DNA of 64,000 nucleotides from DATJGF01 sp035495315 (GTDB taxonomy: Bacteria; Verrucomicrobiota; Verrucomicrobiia; Limisphaerales; UBA8199): NCBI GenBank assembly GCA_035495315.1, contig DATJGF010000232.1, positions 6,315 to 70,314 of the forward strand, given 5' to 3'. The position numbers and the translations under genes were made by a program. The notes under the pieces are model-generated. The model saw only the letters and a program-made list of their open reading frames with translations. It did not search any database and was not told the origin of the DNA. The number at the start of each line of letters is the position of its first letter. The stretch's first letter is position 1. Shown in pieces: positions 41,359 to 50,402 of this stretch.

Positions 41359-44351
41359 TGAAGGCAAGAGTCCCAAAGCCTTGCTCTCCATCGCCTGTTC
41401 GGGCGTGGTGCTCCCGCATCGGACTCGCCCTGATGGCGGTCCTTGTAGTCACTACGGCAACCTCCGCCCACGCACAGCTCCTGACTGAAAGCCAGGCCCG
41501 TGATCAAGTCGTGCACGCCGTTTCCGAACAGCTGGCCAAGCCCGACCGCTTCACGCGGTTGCCCACCAATATCTCCGGCCTTTCGGTATCCCCAGACCGC
41601 AAGCCCATCTTCAGCATCGCCTTCGCAGCTAACCCTGAGAAGTTCAAGCCCACGGCCCCCAAGCAGGCCTACCTGACGGATGAGGGGCGGTTTCTCGTGT
41701 GCCGGTTTGGGACCGTTGTCGCTTCCTCCAAAGACCAGGTCATTTTGCAAGGTCAATTCAACGACCGGCAGACTACTCTTATCATGTGTGGGCCTTCGAT
41801 TGCGCGACGGGTGGATTTCCCCGAGCACGTGGGCATCAGTCGGGTGTTTCGCATGGGGTCCGACTGGGGTTTTGTTTTCAATAATGGCCTTACCACGGGT
41901 ATCAAGCTGGATAGCTCAACCAATCTCCAGACAACATTGTCCAACCGAGTCTTCGCGCCATGGGTGGTTGAAACCGGGACCGGGATCATCGCGGTCACGC
42001 GACCCGACGATTCTACCGGCAACGACCCGGACTCTCATCTCGGCATTACCGTGAAAGATGAACGCGGCCTGAGGCAGTCATTGTTCAGAGGATATCATCG
42101 GGTCGGACGCGAACTCCAGGCTGTGCTGCCGCTGAACGACGGAAGGTTCCTCGCAGTCTCGGAAAAGTTAATCGTGCTGCGCGAGAATGGTCCAACCGAC
42201 CCAACCGATGTGGAGATCGGCGCATTGACTAACGCATTTGAAAAGCAGGACCAGGCAAAGTTCAGTGAGGCCTTGCGGGTGGTCAGCGAATACTCCAGCG
42301 AGCAACTGCGGGCTGGCAGGCTGTGGTTGCAGGTGCCGCGCGATCCACTGGCATCGCTCCAAACTGTTGAGAGCGCCACGCGTTATTTGCTCGAATCCAT
42401 GGCTAACGTAGAGCCGCGGTTGAAAGCTGCGACCAATCGTCAACAACTTGTCGCTTCGTTTAACAGCTTCCGCGAGGCCGCCCTGGGATTCCAGCGGCGC
42501 CTGGAGCAGGAACGTGATCGACCACTGGGCGTCTCTTTGGCCCGCGCCTTTGAACTGATGCGGGACGGCTGGCAATTTTTCGCCGGTCATTGGGTCCGGC
42601 ACCCGCAAGTCCTCCATCAGGACGGTGCCGTGTCCGTCCTTTTGGAATTGGAGTTCATGGACGCGGAGTCGAAACCGGCGCGCGGCGTATTCCGCCTGAA
42701 CTCGGAGGCGCGACTCGAGCTGCTGTTTCAACACGAGCGCAACTCCTTCACACCGCCTTGCCAGTTTTTCCGCACTGCCGCCGGTGAACAGTTGGTGTTC
42801 TTTCCTTTCGAGGGCTTGGCCCGCTACGATGGTGGAACATTGGAGTGGTTGGATCGATCTGACGAAATGAAATGGCTCGAACGCGTCATCGGTTGTGATC
42901 GCGAAGGATGGATTTACTTTGGCGCCGGACCCTCCGTAGTCCCCTCCAAGCAGAGCGGGTTGGTGCGCAGAACCCCTTCGGGCTATGATATCTGGGTAAC
43001 CTCTGGCGGCGGCAGCCCTGATTTCTGGGTTTATCGCCCAAAGGCGAGCCCGGTGAAGTCTCCCATCGTGCGGCTATTTCCGGTGGCGCACACACCCGTG
43101 ATGGATCGGAACAATCGCCTCTGGTTTTGTCCCACCATCCCGCCGCGCTTTGCCGTGCCTCCGACGGCGGGCAGTCTGATGCGCAGTCCACCCGCGGAAC
43201 TCGGGCTCGCCGAGCTTGCGGCCGCAACCCAAAGGCCTCTGGATATCAGGATATTGTCCAGCCCCTTCCCGCGCACGTTTGGCGCAGCCGAAATCGACGC
43301 GCAACTGGATCTGTTCTGCTATGAGGACGGCCAGGTGTCTCGTTGCCTGACCAATCTCCCGCTCAGCACCGTTTTGCTGGCTGGCGAGGCGGGCTCGGTC
43401 ATTGGCACCACGCAAGGTCGCTCCGACCGTGGTGCGTTCGTGGTCGAGAATGGGCAATCGGCGACCCTCGCCGGTGACTTGCACGAGCTGGCGATCAATG
43501 ATTTTGCTCTGCTGTCGCGTGTCGCGCCGCGACAAAGCGATCCGGCTGGGTTTGCCTACTTCAACAATATCGTTCACCCGACCGATTACAGTCCTTCACT
43601 CTGCCTTTTGGGCGATCGCTTATGGATTAACGACCATGACAAAGTGGAGGTCTATCAAGACGGAAAATCGCTCGGGTTCCAGATGAAGCTCACCATTCCC
43701 TCCCGGACACTTGCCATGCTTGGGCCAGTGACGAATTCGATGGGCGACCCACGCATGTTGATCTTCAGGCCGTCCATCGCGGAGGGCTTCTCCTCCATGG
43801 CTTGCGCCTCGCTTTCGTGGGCTGCGGCGTCCGGCGAAGGTGAATCGCTTGGTGTTGACCGTGTGCCAACCACGCCCAGTTGGGATACCCCGGTGTTCAA
43901 CCGCGCGAAGGGCACGTTTTATTTGGCCGACGAGGTCAATCGCTGCTGGGAAGTGTCGGGACTGAAAGAATTGAAGCGTCTCGAGAACATAGGTGCACCT
44001 GTGCTTGCGTTGCACAATGGCGATTGGATTGGGCGGGGAGCAGGGTATGCAGGCTATCGCCTGGTATCCGGCAACCATCTTTGGGATATCGCCCTGGGAT
44101 GTTCGCGTCAGTTCGAGATTCTCGCGGAGGTAAATGACGGCCGTCTCATTTGCGCCACACCCGAGGGGCTCCTGTGGTTGGTTCGAGGGCGAGGGGGGGA
44201 ATTCAAAGTGAGCGAGGAGTTGCACCTTCACACCGGTGGCTTCGCTGTTTCATTCGTCGGTCAGAACACAAAAAATCTTTACTTCACATTTTCCGACGCC
44301 AGACGTCAGGCCTATTTGGCCGTGGTCGAAAAGCACGACAATCCTCTATAA
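41358..44351 (+). CDS. Large secreted protein, unknown function, coupled to the solenoid gene
   Basis: 997 aa from the ATG at 41358. A signal peptide (about residues 18-40: RIGLALMAVLVVTTATSAHA) precedes a mature chain beginning QLLTESQARDQVV. The body shows propeller-like strand repeats (NNGLTTGIKLDSST, EGWIYFGAGPSVV, NDHDKVEVYQDGKSLGF, KGTFYLADEVNRCWEVSGLKEL) and no recognised catalytic motif. A helical region lies at about 280-400. It probably acts in the periplasm, displayed next to the membrane-anchored partner encoded just upstream. Confidence 0.7.
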   Translation: MKARVPKPCSPSPVRAWCSRIGLALMAVLVVTTATSAHAQLLTESQARDQVVHAVSEQLAKPDRFTRLPTNISGLSVSPDRKPIFSIAFAANPEKFKPTAPKQAYLTDEGRFLVCRFGTVVASSKDQVILQGQFNDRQTTLIMCGPSIARRVDFPEHVGISRVFRMGSDWGFVFNNGLTTGIKLDSSTNLQTTLSNRVFAPWVVETGTGIIAVTRPDDSTGNDPDSHLGITVKDERGLRQSLFRGYHRVGRELQAVLPLNDGRFLAVSEKLIVLRENGPTDPTDVEIGALTNAFEKQDQAKFSEALRVVSEYSSEQLRAGRLWLQVPRDPLASLQTVESATRYLLESMANVEPRLKAATNRQQLVASFNSFREAALGFQRRLEQERDRPLGVSLARAFELMRDGWQFFAGHWVRHPQVLHQDGAVSVLLELEFMDAESKPARGVFRLNSEARLELLFQHERNSFTPPCQFFRTAAGEQLVFFPFEGLARYDGGTLEWLDRSDEMKWLERVIGCDREGWIYFGAGPSVVPSKQSGLVRRTPSGYDIWVTSGGGSPDFWVYRPKASPVKSPIVRLFPVAHTPVMDRNNRLWFCPTIPPRFAVPPTAGSLMRSPPAELGLAELAAATQRPLDIRILSSPFPRTFGAAEIDAQLDLFCYEDGQVSRCLTNLPLSTVLLAGEAGSVIGTTQGRSDRGAFVVENGQSATLAGDLHELAINDFALLSRVAPRQSDPAGFAYFNNIVHPTDYSPSLCLLGDRLWINDHDKVEVYQDGKSLGFQMKLTIPSRTLAMLGPVTNSMGDPRMLIFRPSIAEGFSSMACASLSWAAASGEGESLGVDRVPTTPSWDTPVFNRAKGTFYLADEVNRCWEVSGLKELKRLENIGAPVLALHNGDWIGRGAGYAGYRLVSGNHLWDIALGCSRQFEILAEVNDGRLICATPEGLLWLVRGRGGEFKVSEELHLHTGGFAVSFVGQNTKNLYFTFSDARRQAYLAVVEKHDNPL

Positions 44352-44514
44352 ACAGCTCATCTGGGACACTCGTGTGAATTCCAACCTTTAGCGAAGCGCC
44401 GCCGGTACGTCTGCTAACTGGTGGACCACTCGGACACAAGGGAGTAAAGTTCCTGAAGCCGGCGTTGGGCGTGACCACTTTGCCCTCTTCCGCTAAATGA
44501 AGGCGAGGCTGCTG
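44352..44514. other. Intergenic region before the island
   Basis: A gap between the secreted-protein stop and the tRNA fragment. No coding frame or terminator is clear. Confidence 0.35.
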
Positions 44515-44564
44515 TGGAGCCGAGGGGGTTCGAACCCTTGAGCTCCTGAATGCCATTCAGGCGC
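44515..44564 (-). repeat. Truncated tRNA-Ala copy (attachment-site-like direct repeat)
   Basis: The 50 bases match 49979-50028 at 48 positions. They cover the anticodon arm, variable loop, T arm and acceptor 3' strand of tRNA-Ala(GGC). The D arm and acceptor 5' strand are missing, so it cannot fold as a tRNA. The orientation equals that of the intact tRNA, giving direct repeats that bracket 44565-49978. Confidence 0.85.
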
Positions 44565-44898
44565 AACTTGCCTACAGATTGAATAAAGACACGTTGAATT
44601 GGACGCGCTCGCGCCCTGAATAATAACTAGTTGCTTCGACCTGGGCAGCTTAGAACTGACCTTGATTGGAAGGTAATTCACCTGAACAGCGGATACTCGC
44701 GGCGCGTTTCGGTAACCGAGCGGGCGCGACTAAATACGCGTCGCGGTTTTGATAAGAAGTCAGTGGCCCAATTACCACATGCACTGGATGCGGCGATAAG
44801 CATCAGTTTCCATTTCGGACGTCGCGGGCGCCGTGGCAGTGATGTTAATCGTTCGGGCCGCGGCGTGAGTCACAGCGCCCTCGGCTGTCTAAACTGCG
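44565..44898. other. Island interior next to the tRNA fragment; no gene seen
   Basis: No supported coding frame was found in this stretch of 334 bases; no integrase remnant is recognisable. The prepilin-like gene begins right after it. Confidence 0.4.
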
Positions 44899-45654
44899 GT
44901 GAACCTAAACTGCCACAAAGACACCGGTTTCACGCTGATAGAACTCCTGGTGGTGATTGCCATCATTGGCATCCTCGCGGCGATCCTACTGCCGGCTCTG
45001 TCGGCCGCCAAGGCTTCGGCCCGGCGGACAAATTGCCTCGGCAATTTGCGGCAGATCAGCCTGGGGATCCACCTGTATGCCGCGGACAACGGCGACAGGT
45101 TCCCGGCTGCGCCCCATGTGACTGGGGATTCGTTGGGCACCAATGACTGCGGCATGTTCTATAAGCGGCTAATGAAGAGCTATGTTGGGTTGCACGGCGC
45201 GTCCTCGTCACAGGACGAGTTGTTCGCCTGTCCTGCGGACACCTTTTTCTATGACTACCCCAGCTTGACCTTCCAGGCCCGCAGCATGCATGCCCAACCG
45301 GAGTCCGATTATTCGAGTTATGCGTTCAGCGGCGGTAATGGATGCACCAACGTGCCGCCTCCGTTCTTGCAGGAAACATGCTTTCCCGGCGTGTTTGGCT
45401 GTAAGCAAGCTTCGATAAAGGATCCGGGCAGAACGATACTCACCTTGGAGGCTTCCGCTGTTTTCCCCTGGTCCTGGCATCAACCGCAGAAGCTGCCGGA
45501 CGGGCAGTGCGGAGTTGAGGATGCGAAGAATATGATTGGCTTTGTGGATGGGCACGTCAGGTATATCAAGATGTTTTGGAGCCCAGCCTTTCACCTTACG
45601 ACGGCCTGCTATGATCCGCCGGGGGCGTACGATTACAAATGGAGCGCCGATTGA
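44899..45654 (+). CDS. Type II secretion/prepilin-like protein with FVDGHV C-terminal box
   Basis: 251 aa with GTG start at 44899 (MNLNCHKDTGFTLIELLVVI). The class III signal is G-FTLIELLVVIAIIGILAAILLPALSAAK, cut between Gly and Phe by a prepilin peptidase. The rest matches the abundant verrucomicrobial and planctomycetal prepilin-like proteins: NCLGNLRQISLGIHLYAADN and a C-terminal GFVDGHVRYIKM box. These proteins are thought to be exported pseudopilin-like surface proteins; the actual role is unknown. It is the first gene of the tRNA-bounded region. Confidence 0.85.
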   Translation: MNLNCHKDTGFTLIELLVVIAIIGILAAILLPALSAAKASARRTNCLGNLRQISLGIHLYAADNGDRFPAAPHVTGDSLGTNDCGMFYKRLMKSYVGLHGASSSQDELFACPADTFFYDYPSLTFQARSMHAQPESDYSSYAFSGGNGCTNVPPPFLQETCFPGVFGCKQASIKDPGRTILTLEASAVFPWSWHQPQKLPDGQCGVEDAKNMIGFVDGHVRYIKMFWSPAFHLTTACYDPPGAYDYKWSAD

Positions 45655-45689
45655 GGCCCGAGCGCTTTGCCGCCGAACTTTTCGCTGCA

Positions 45690-45874
45690 CTGAAGAATTC
45701 TGGTGTCAATGGGGGCGGCCTGAAATTTGGCGTGTTCCGCATGATCACTTCAGCTTCAGCTTAATCGGAGCGCCCTGCTTGATGGCGTGCAGGGTCCTTC
45801 GCTGGCTCGGCCCCCGGCTGGATGCTTCCGCCCCTCCGCAGCTGCAAGACGACGCTCCCCGATCCGCTGAATAA
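45690..45874 (+). pseudogene. Decayed alpha/beta hydrolase C-terminal fragment
   Basis: This frame encodes WGRPEIWRVPHDHFSFSL and ends near VLRWLGPRLDAS. It aligns with the end of the intact hydrolase at 47404-48366 (QQPEIWWLPHGHVSALFVPG, VLEWLVPRLEKS). The preceding codons share no homology and there is no start, so it is the tail of a lost paralogue. The catalytic-His region (PHDHF / PHGHV) is what remains. Confidence 0.7.
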
Positions 45875-45898
45875 TTCCGCCATGACCGGAAAAGAATC

Positions 45899-47407
45899 AT
45901 GAGTGCTCGCACTAACCGTTGGCTCGTTGCAGCGGCCGTCGCCGTCCTAATTCTTGGGGCGATACTCTCGCGCACGATTGAGCCGGGCGTCCGCGTCCAA
46001 AATGTAACGCTCGCCGAGGACACACCTGCGCTTAAGTTCATTCCGATAGGCGCGGGACCGCATCCGGTGGCGCTGCTCGCCCATGGATATGCCAGCTCGA
46101 AAGAGACGCTCTTTCGCTACGGGGAGGCGCTCGCAGCCGCCGGATTTATTTGCTATAGCGTTGACCAACCGGGGCACGGAGCGTCGCCGCAGACATATAC
46201 CTTAATGGAAGCCGCGCATACGTTGGAGGCGGTCGCACGCGAGGTCGGGCCGGTAGATGTTTTCGCGGGTTGGTCGATGGGTGGCTTTGCGGGAGGCGAG
46301 GCAGTGCGGGAAGGGGGGATGAGACCGGGGCTTTTTATTGCCATTGGTTCCATGCCGGTTTTGGGTGATCAGGCCCCGCCGTTGCTTTTCCTGGCAGGCC
46401 GGTTCGAGGAAGCCCTTCCACCGGCCCTCCTCAAGACCCGACCGGATGCGCGTCTGGTGATTTCTCCCTGCTCTGATCATCTCCTTGAGGGGTTTGATCC
46501 TCTGCTGCTGAATGCAGCCGTCGATGCCGCGTGCGCCGCAGCCCATAAGACGCCACCGGCGCCTCCCACTGCCTGGCTCTGGCGACTTATTGGTGTGGCT
46601 CTGGCAATGCTTGCAGCGGGCGGGCTGGCAAGTTGTTTGACGGATTTGTTTCCGCAATTGGCTCGATTCCGCGGCCTGTTTATCGGTGTCTTCATTGCCG
46701 CCGCCTTTATGCTCACCATCGGCGGCAGGTGGCTCGAAGCGACACCGCACTTACGGTTACAGGTCATCGCTATGCCAGTCATCCTCCTCCTGGCAATCAT
46801 TGCCGGCAGGCTCCGCATCCCACGATGGAGCTTTGCCGCGCTTAGTGTCCTTGTGACAGTGATTGCGGTATGCTGGTTCAAGGCGAGTCTGAGTCGGCCC
46901 GCGCTTATACTCATGGCTTCTACTCTGGTCCTGACGCCCGCCCTTATCGCGGGAATTGTCATCGGCTGGTTTGCGGCTCGCCGCGCGTCCCGACTGCAAG
47001 GCGACATCGCCATGGCCGTCTTCCTGGGTTGCGCCCCCTTCCAATGTTTGGAACTGCCGCGAACGGCTCCTCAAGCGCCGACACCGTATATAGCCATCAA
47101 GCTGGACCCAAAACGTCTCGATGCCTATGTGGGTGAATATAAATTTCCGCCGGACAACGGATTTTGGCTTGAATGGAAGATGACGATCCGGCGGCAAGGC
47201 GATCAACTGGTGGAGCAGATTACGAGGGAAAATAAAAGCTACCCCGCTGTGGAAATTTACGCCCAATCGGAAACAAATTTTTTCGTCACGGCCAATAGCC
47301 CGCACGAATTAACCTTTGTAAACAATGACAAAGGCGAAGTGACGGCGGTAATTGCACGCTCTCCTGGAGGACCTGTTCGCGAAGGAAAGAAACTCAAAAA
47401 CGAATGA
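45899..47407 (+). CDS. Membrane-linked alpha/beta hydrolase with C-terminal domain
   Basis: A 502-aa protein. An N-terminal anchor (WLVAAAVAVLILGAILS) precedes an alpha/beta hydrolase domain (about 40-205): HGYASSKETLF (oxyanion-hole region), nucleophile elbow GWSMGG and SPCSDHLLEGFDP (acid/His region). Residues about 220-360 hold four or five transmembrane helices. A C-terminal domain (about 395-502) with AYVGEYKFPPDNGFWLEWKMTIRR resembles the DUF3471-type tail of some serine hydrolases. The substrate is unknown. The stop overlaps the next hydrolase by 4 bases. Confidence 0.8.
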   Translation: MSARTNRWLVAAAVAVLILGAILSRTIEPGVRVQNVTLAEDTPALKFIPIGAGPHPVALLAHGYASSKETLFRYGEALAAAGFICYSVDQPGHGASPQTYTLMEAAHTLEAVAREVGPVDVFAGWSMGGFAGGEAVREGGMRPGLFIAIGSMPVLGDQAPPLLFLAGRFEEALPPALLKTRPDARLVISPCSDHLLEGFDPLLLNAAVDAACAAAHKTPPAPPTAWLWRLIGVALAMLAAGGLASCLTDLFPQLARFRGLFIGVFIAAAFMLTIGGRWLEATPHLRLQVIAMPVILLLAIIAGRLRIPRWSFAALSVLVTVIAVCWFKASLSRPALILMASTLVLTPALIAGIVIGWFAARRASRLQGDIAMAVFLGCAPFQCLELPRTAPQAPTPYIAIKLDPKRLDAYVGEYKFPPDNGFWLEWKMTIRRQGDQLVEQITRENKSYPAVEIYAQSETNFFVTANSPHELTFVNNDKGEVTAVIARSPGGPVREGKKLKNE

Positions 47408-48366
47408 TCGCGCCATTGGCAAAATTCATTGATTGGTTATTTCTTCAGATCGCATACGCCGTTGTTGTTGAACTGACACACGCACCCAAGCCAAAATGGA
47501 AATTGGAGGAAGCGCTCGAATTTCTGAATGGGCCGGACTTTATCCCCGCCGCCAGCGATCCGGCGCGGATTGAATTTGATGGGGCGTGGAATTTCAACTT
47601 TTGCACGCCGCGCCCGAGCATAGTCGAGGAGAACAACATCGTTTGTGGCCGGCTCTATCGGTGTGCGGAACGCTGGCAGGAACGACCGGTGATCATTCTT
47701 TTGGATGGCGGTTTCGCCATCGGTTACAATTCCGCGTTTCCATTGCTTGCCCGCCGGTTTAATCGGGCAGGATTCAATGTGGCCGCATTGGTCGCTCCCT
47801 ACAATCTTCAACGCCGTCCGCGCCGACCCATTGAAGAGAATTGTTTGGAGTGTGCGCGGGAGATTGCACAGAACATCGCCGAGATTCGCGCGCTGACTGG
47901 CTGGCTGCTTGATGAAGGTTGCCCATCTGTGGCGCTCCTGGGTTTTTCGCAGGGGGGATGGCTTGCGGGATTGACTGCGTGCAGCGATGCACGCATCGCC
48001 TGTGCCGTTCTGACTGTGCCCCGTGTGCGCATGAGGTGCTCCCAACCGGTCCTCTGGCGCAGGCTTAGGAAAGCGCTCCAGGCTCTAAGGCCGGCACAAG
48101 AAGCACTGGATACGACCCGGTTAAATCTGATTGTATCCACGCCAGTCATCCCCAAAGAAAATATTCTGTTGATTGAAGGCATCCACACTTTGTTCGGGGA
48201 GAGACAATGGATCGAGGACCTCTGGCAAAAGTGGCAGCAGCCGGAAATCTGGTGGCTGCCTCATGGCCATGTTAGCGCGCTGTTCGTGCCGGGCTTGACG
48301 GACCGCGTGCTTGAATGGCTGGTACCAAGGTTAGAGAAATCACTTTGTCGGCTCCTGGTTAATTAA
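47404..48366 (+). CDS. Alpha/beta hydrolase family protein
   Basis: A 320-aa hydrolase, translationally coupled to the preceding gene (ATGA-type overlap of 4 bases). The nucleophile elbow is GFSQGGWLAGL; PVIILLDGGFAIGYNS resembles the oxyanion strand, and the terminal WWLPHGHVSALFVPG carries the catalytic His. The acid is probably in the GIHTLFGERQWIEDL segment. No signal peptide is seen. It has a decayed paralogue at 45690-45874, showing local duplication and loss. Substrate unknown. Confidence 0.82.
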   Translation: MIAPLAKFIDWLFLQIAYAVVVELTHAPKPKWKLEEALEFLNGPDFIPAASDPARIEFDGAWNFNFCTPRPSIVEENNIVCGRLYRCAERWQERPVIILLDGGFAIGYNSAFPLLARRFNRAGFNVAALVAPYNLQRRPRRPIEENCLECAREIAQNIAEIRALTGWLLDEGCPSVALLGFSQGGWLAGLTACSDARIACAVLTVPRVRMRCSQPVLWRRLRKALQALRPAQEALDTTRLNLIVSTPVIPKENILLIEGIHTLFGERQWIEDLWQKWQQPEIWWLPHGHVSALFVPGLTDRVLEWLVPRLEKSLCRLLVN

Positions 48367-48408
48367 ATGCGTTCATTCATTCGTAATCTTCCAGCACCGC
48401 AGTAAAAC

Positions 48409-49701
48409 ATGAGTGAAGCGCCAAGATTCGAAACATTGAGTCCCGCAGGTCTGCGTGACGGAAAGATGGAGGACAACGCCCCGGTCAATGTGGATGCCCT
48501 CCTCCAATCGATACTCGGCAGAGGAGGCGAGCGTTTTGGCATGGGCGCCGCCGTTCTGCGAGGCGAGCGCATCATCGCCCAAGGTGCGGCAGGCGTTCGA
48601 AAGAGAGGGACCGCAGAGCACATCACGCTCGATGATCGATTTCACCTTGGTTCCTGCACCAAACCCATGACTGCGACGCTTGTCGCGATGCTCGTCGACG
48701 AAGGCAAGTTGAATTGGACCGCCACATTGGGCGAGCTTTTTGCCGAGACGGTGAAACCCATGCACCCGGCGTGGGAGAAGGTGACCTTGCGGCAGGTTCT
48801 CGCACACCGCGCCGGCTTGGCCTTTGACCCGGACGGTCTAGCTCGGGTTTTTAACCTTCTTCGCGCACCCTACGCCAGCTTGCGCAGCGCCCCCGAGTTA
48901 ATGCGGCCCCCTCGAGCGGGGCTGGGGATCCTGCCGCAGCAACGCTTGGAAATCGCGAGGCAGGCCCTTTCGCGCCCGCCAGCAATCCTTCCGGACACCA
49001 AATACTGGTATTCCAATGAGGGCTACATTCTCGCGGGGGCTGTGTTGGAACAACTCACCGGTCGTGCGTGGGAAGACCTGATGCGCGAACGACTGTTCCA
49101 GCCGTTGGGCATCACCACGGGCGGATTCGGGCCGCCGGGCAGCCCTGGAACAACCGATCAACCCTGGGGCCACTCCTCGTTCGCTGGCAAACCGCTTGAC
49201 CCGGGCAGCCCTGCAGCCCAATTCCCATTATACTACGGACCCGCCGGCCTGGCACACATGACAATTACCGACTGGGCAAAATTTATCGGGCTCCATTTGC
49301 GCGGAGATCCGGCCAATCCGCATTGCCAGGCCGCGCTGCTCAAGCTGGATACATTTGCGGAATTGCACGCGGTCGCACCCACCACACCTTATTCTAAGGG
49401 GTGGGTAATGCGCGGGATAACCTTCCTGGCAACCGGTGATGTCGCACCCGCCGTTACTTGCCGCGCTGGATCGTTTGTCAGCACAGCCAGTTGGGCAAAA
49501 GGCACCCAGCCTGGAGACACCGGCCGCCGTCTCTGGCACGGCGGAAGCAACGGAATGTCGCACTCCGTCGCGTGCATCGCACCCGAAATTGACTTTGCTG
49601 TGCTCGTCGCGTGCAATCGCGGCCTGGACATCGCTGTCTGGAAAACCCGCCAGGCGGCCAGGGCATTGATTCGGGCATTTGCGCCTAAACGGACCTCATG
49701 A
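48409..49701 (+). CDS. Serine hydrolase, class C beta-lactamase family
   Basis: A 430-aa protein with the three family motifs: SxxK in HLGSCTKPMTATLVAML, YxN in YWYSNEGYILAGAVLEQL and the KTG-like HGGSNGMSHS near the C-terminus. Such proteins are esterases, D-Ala peptidases or beta-lactamases; nothing here marks true beta-lactamase activity. No clear signal peptide is seen. It starts 42 bases after the alpha/beta hydrolase and closes a three-hydrolase plus-strand run inside the tRNA-bounded segment. Confidence 0.88.
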   Translation: MSEAPRFETLSPAGLRDGKMEDNAPVNVDALLQSILGRGGERFGMGAAVLRGERIIAQGAAGVRKRGTAEHITLDDRFHLGSCTKPMTATLVAMLVDEGKLNWTATLGELFAETVKPMHPAWEKVTLRQVLAHRAGLAFDPDGLARVFNLLRAPYASLRSAPELMRPPRAGLGILPQQRLEIARQALSRPPAILPDTKYWYSNEGYILAGAVLEQLTGRAWEDLMRERLFQPLGITTGGFGPPGSPGTTDQPWGHSSFAGKPLDPGSPAAQFPLYYGPAGLAHMTITDWAKFIGLHLRGDPANPHCQAALLKLDTFAELHAVAPTTPYSKGWVMRGITFLATGDVAPAVTCRAGSFVSTASWAKGTQPGDTGRRLWHGGSNGMSHSVACIAPEIDFAVLVACNRGLDIAVWKTRQAARALIRAFAPKRTS

Positions 49702-49975
49702 TATTCACCCGCGTAGCGCTGAGCTCGCGCCGCGCGCACAAGCAAATTCCTATCAGTACTTGAAGAGAATTTTAACAACCCTCGCGTCCACAACCAGAAT
49801 TAAGAGTGTTCAAGACAAGAGAAACAAAGGAGTTGCCGCAGTAGCCATCGTACTCTTCGTCGCAATCCCCTGCGTGATCCACAATTTCGTAGTTTGAACG
49901 TCCTGGAAGCGCAGAAAACGCTTATTTTTTCGCCCTTTTTCATCGAAAAGCGCTGAGAATAGGACTCCGGAAAGA

Positions 49976-50051
49976 TGGTGGAGCCGAGGGGGTTCGAACC
50001 CCTGACCTCCTGAATGCCATTCAGGCGCTCTACCAACTGAGCTACGACCCC
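49976..50051 (-). tRNA. tRNA-Ala (anticodon GGC)
   Basis: On the minus strand, GGGGTCG (acceptor 5'), a D arm with AGCTCAGTTGGTAGAGC, anticodon stem CCTGA with loop ATGGCAT (anticodon GGC), T arm GGGTTCGAACCC and CGGCTCC-A fold as a standard tRNA. The acceptor has the G3-U70 pair that specifies alanine. CCA is encoded at 49978-49976. The 3' 50 bases recur at 44515-44564. Confidence 0.95.
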
Positions 50052-50402
50052 ATCGAGGGTGTGAGCAATGTAAAGACGGTGCCTTAATTGTCAAAACCCA
50101 AAATGCGTGTAGAAAAAAATCACATGTCAGCGCAACCGGGGGTGTGCAAACCCGCTACGGCCTTGAGAGGAATACCTACTGAAACTCTCCCCTTTAACTA
50201 AAGCCGGTCGCCAAGTCCTTTATGTGCCCACTTGGACTTGTCACTTTGTCGAGCATGACCAGAACCAGCAAAAGTCCGAGAAAGTGAGAGCTGAAGAACG
50301 CCGACCGACCAAGAAACGGGTTAATGACTTTACTAAGTTTGGCATGGCCTCTGCCTACCTAATGCTCGTCTTTGGGCCACAGACCACTTAGGTTCTTGGC
50401 GC
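50052..50402. other. Intergenic region upstream of the glycosyltransferase
   Basis: 351 bases with no firm gene. A GTG-started frame of 55 codons (50224-50391) exists and reads somewhat protein-like, but has no family signature or Shine-Dalgarno, so it is not called. Confidence 0.35.

Noticed and set aside
44565..49978. Integrase or transposase inside the tRNA-bounded segment
   Set aside because: I looked for tyrosine-recombinase and transposase motifs and found none; mobility is inferred only from the repeat geometry.
50224..50391. Short GTG-started frame before the glycosyltransferase
   Set aside because: No Shine-Dalgarno, no family and only 55 codons; not enough support to call.
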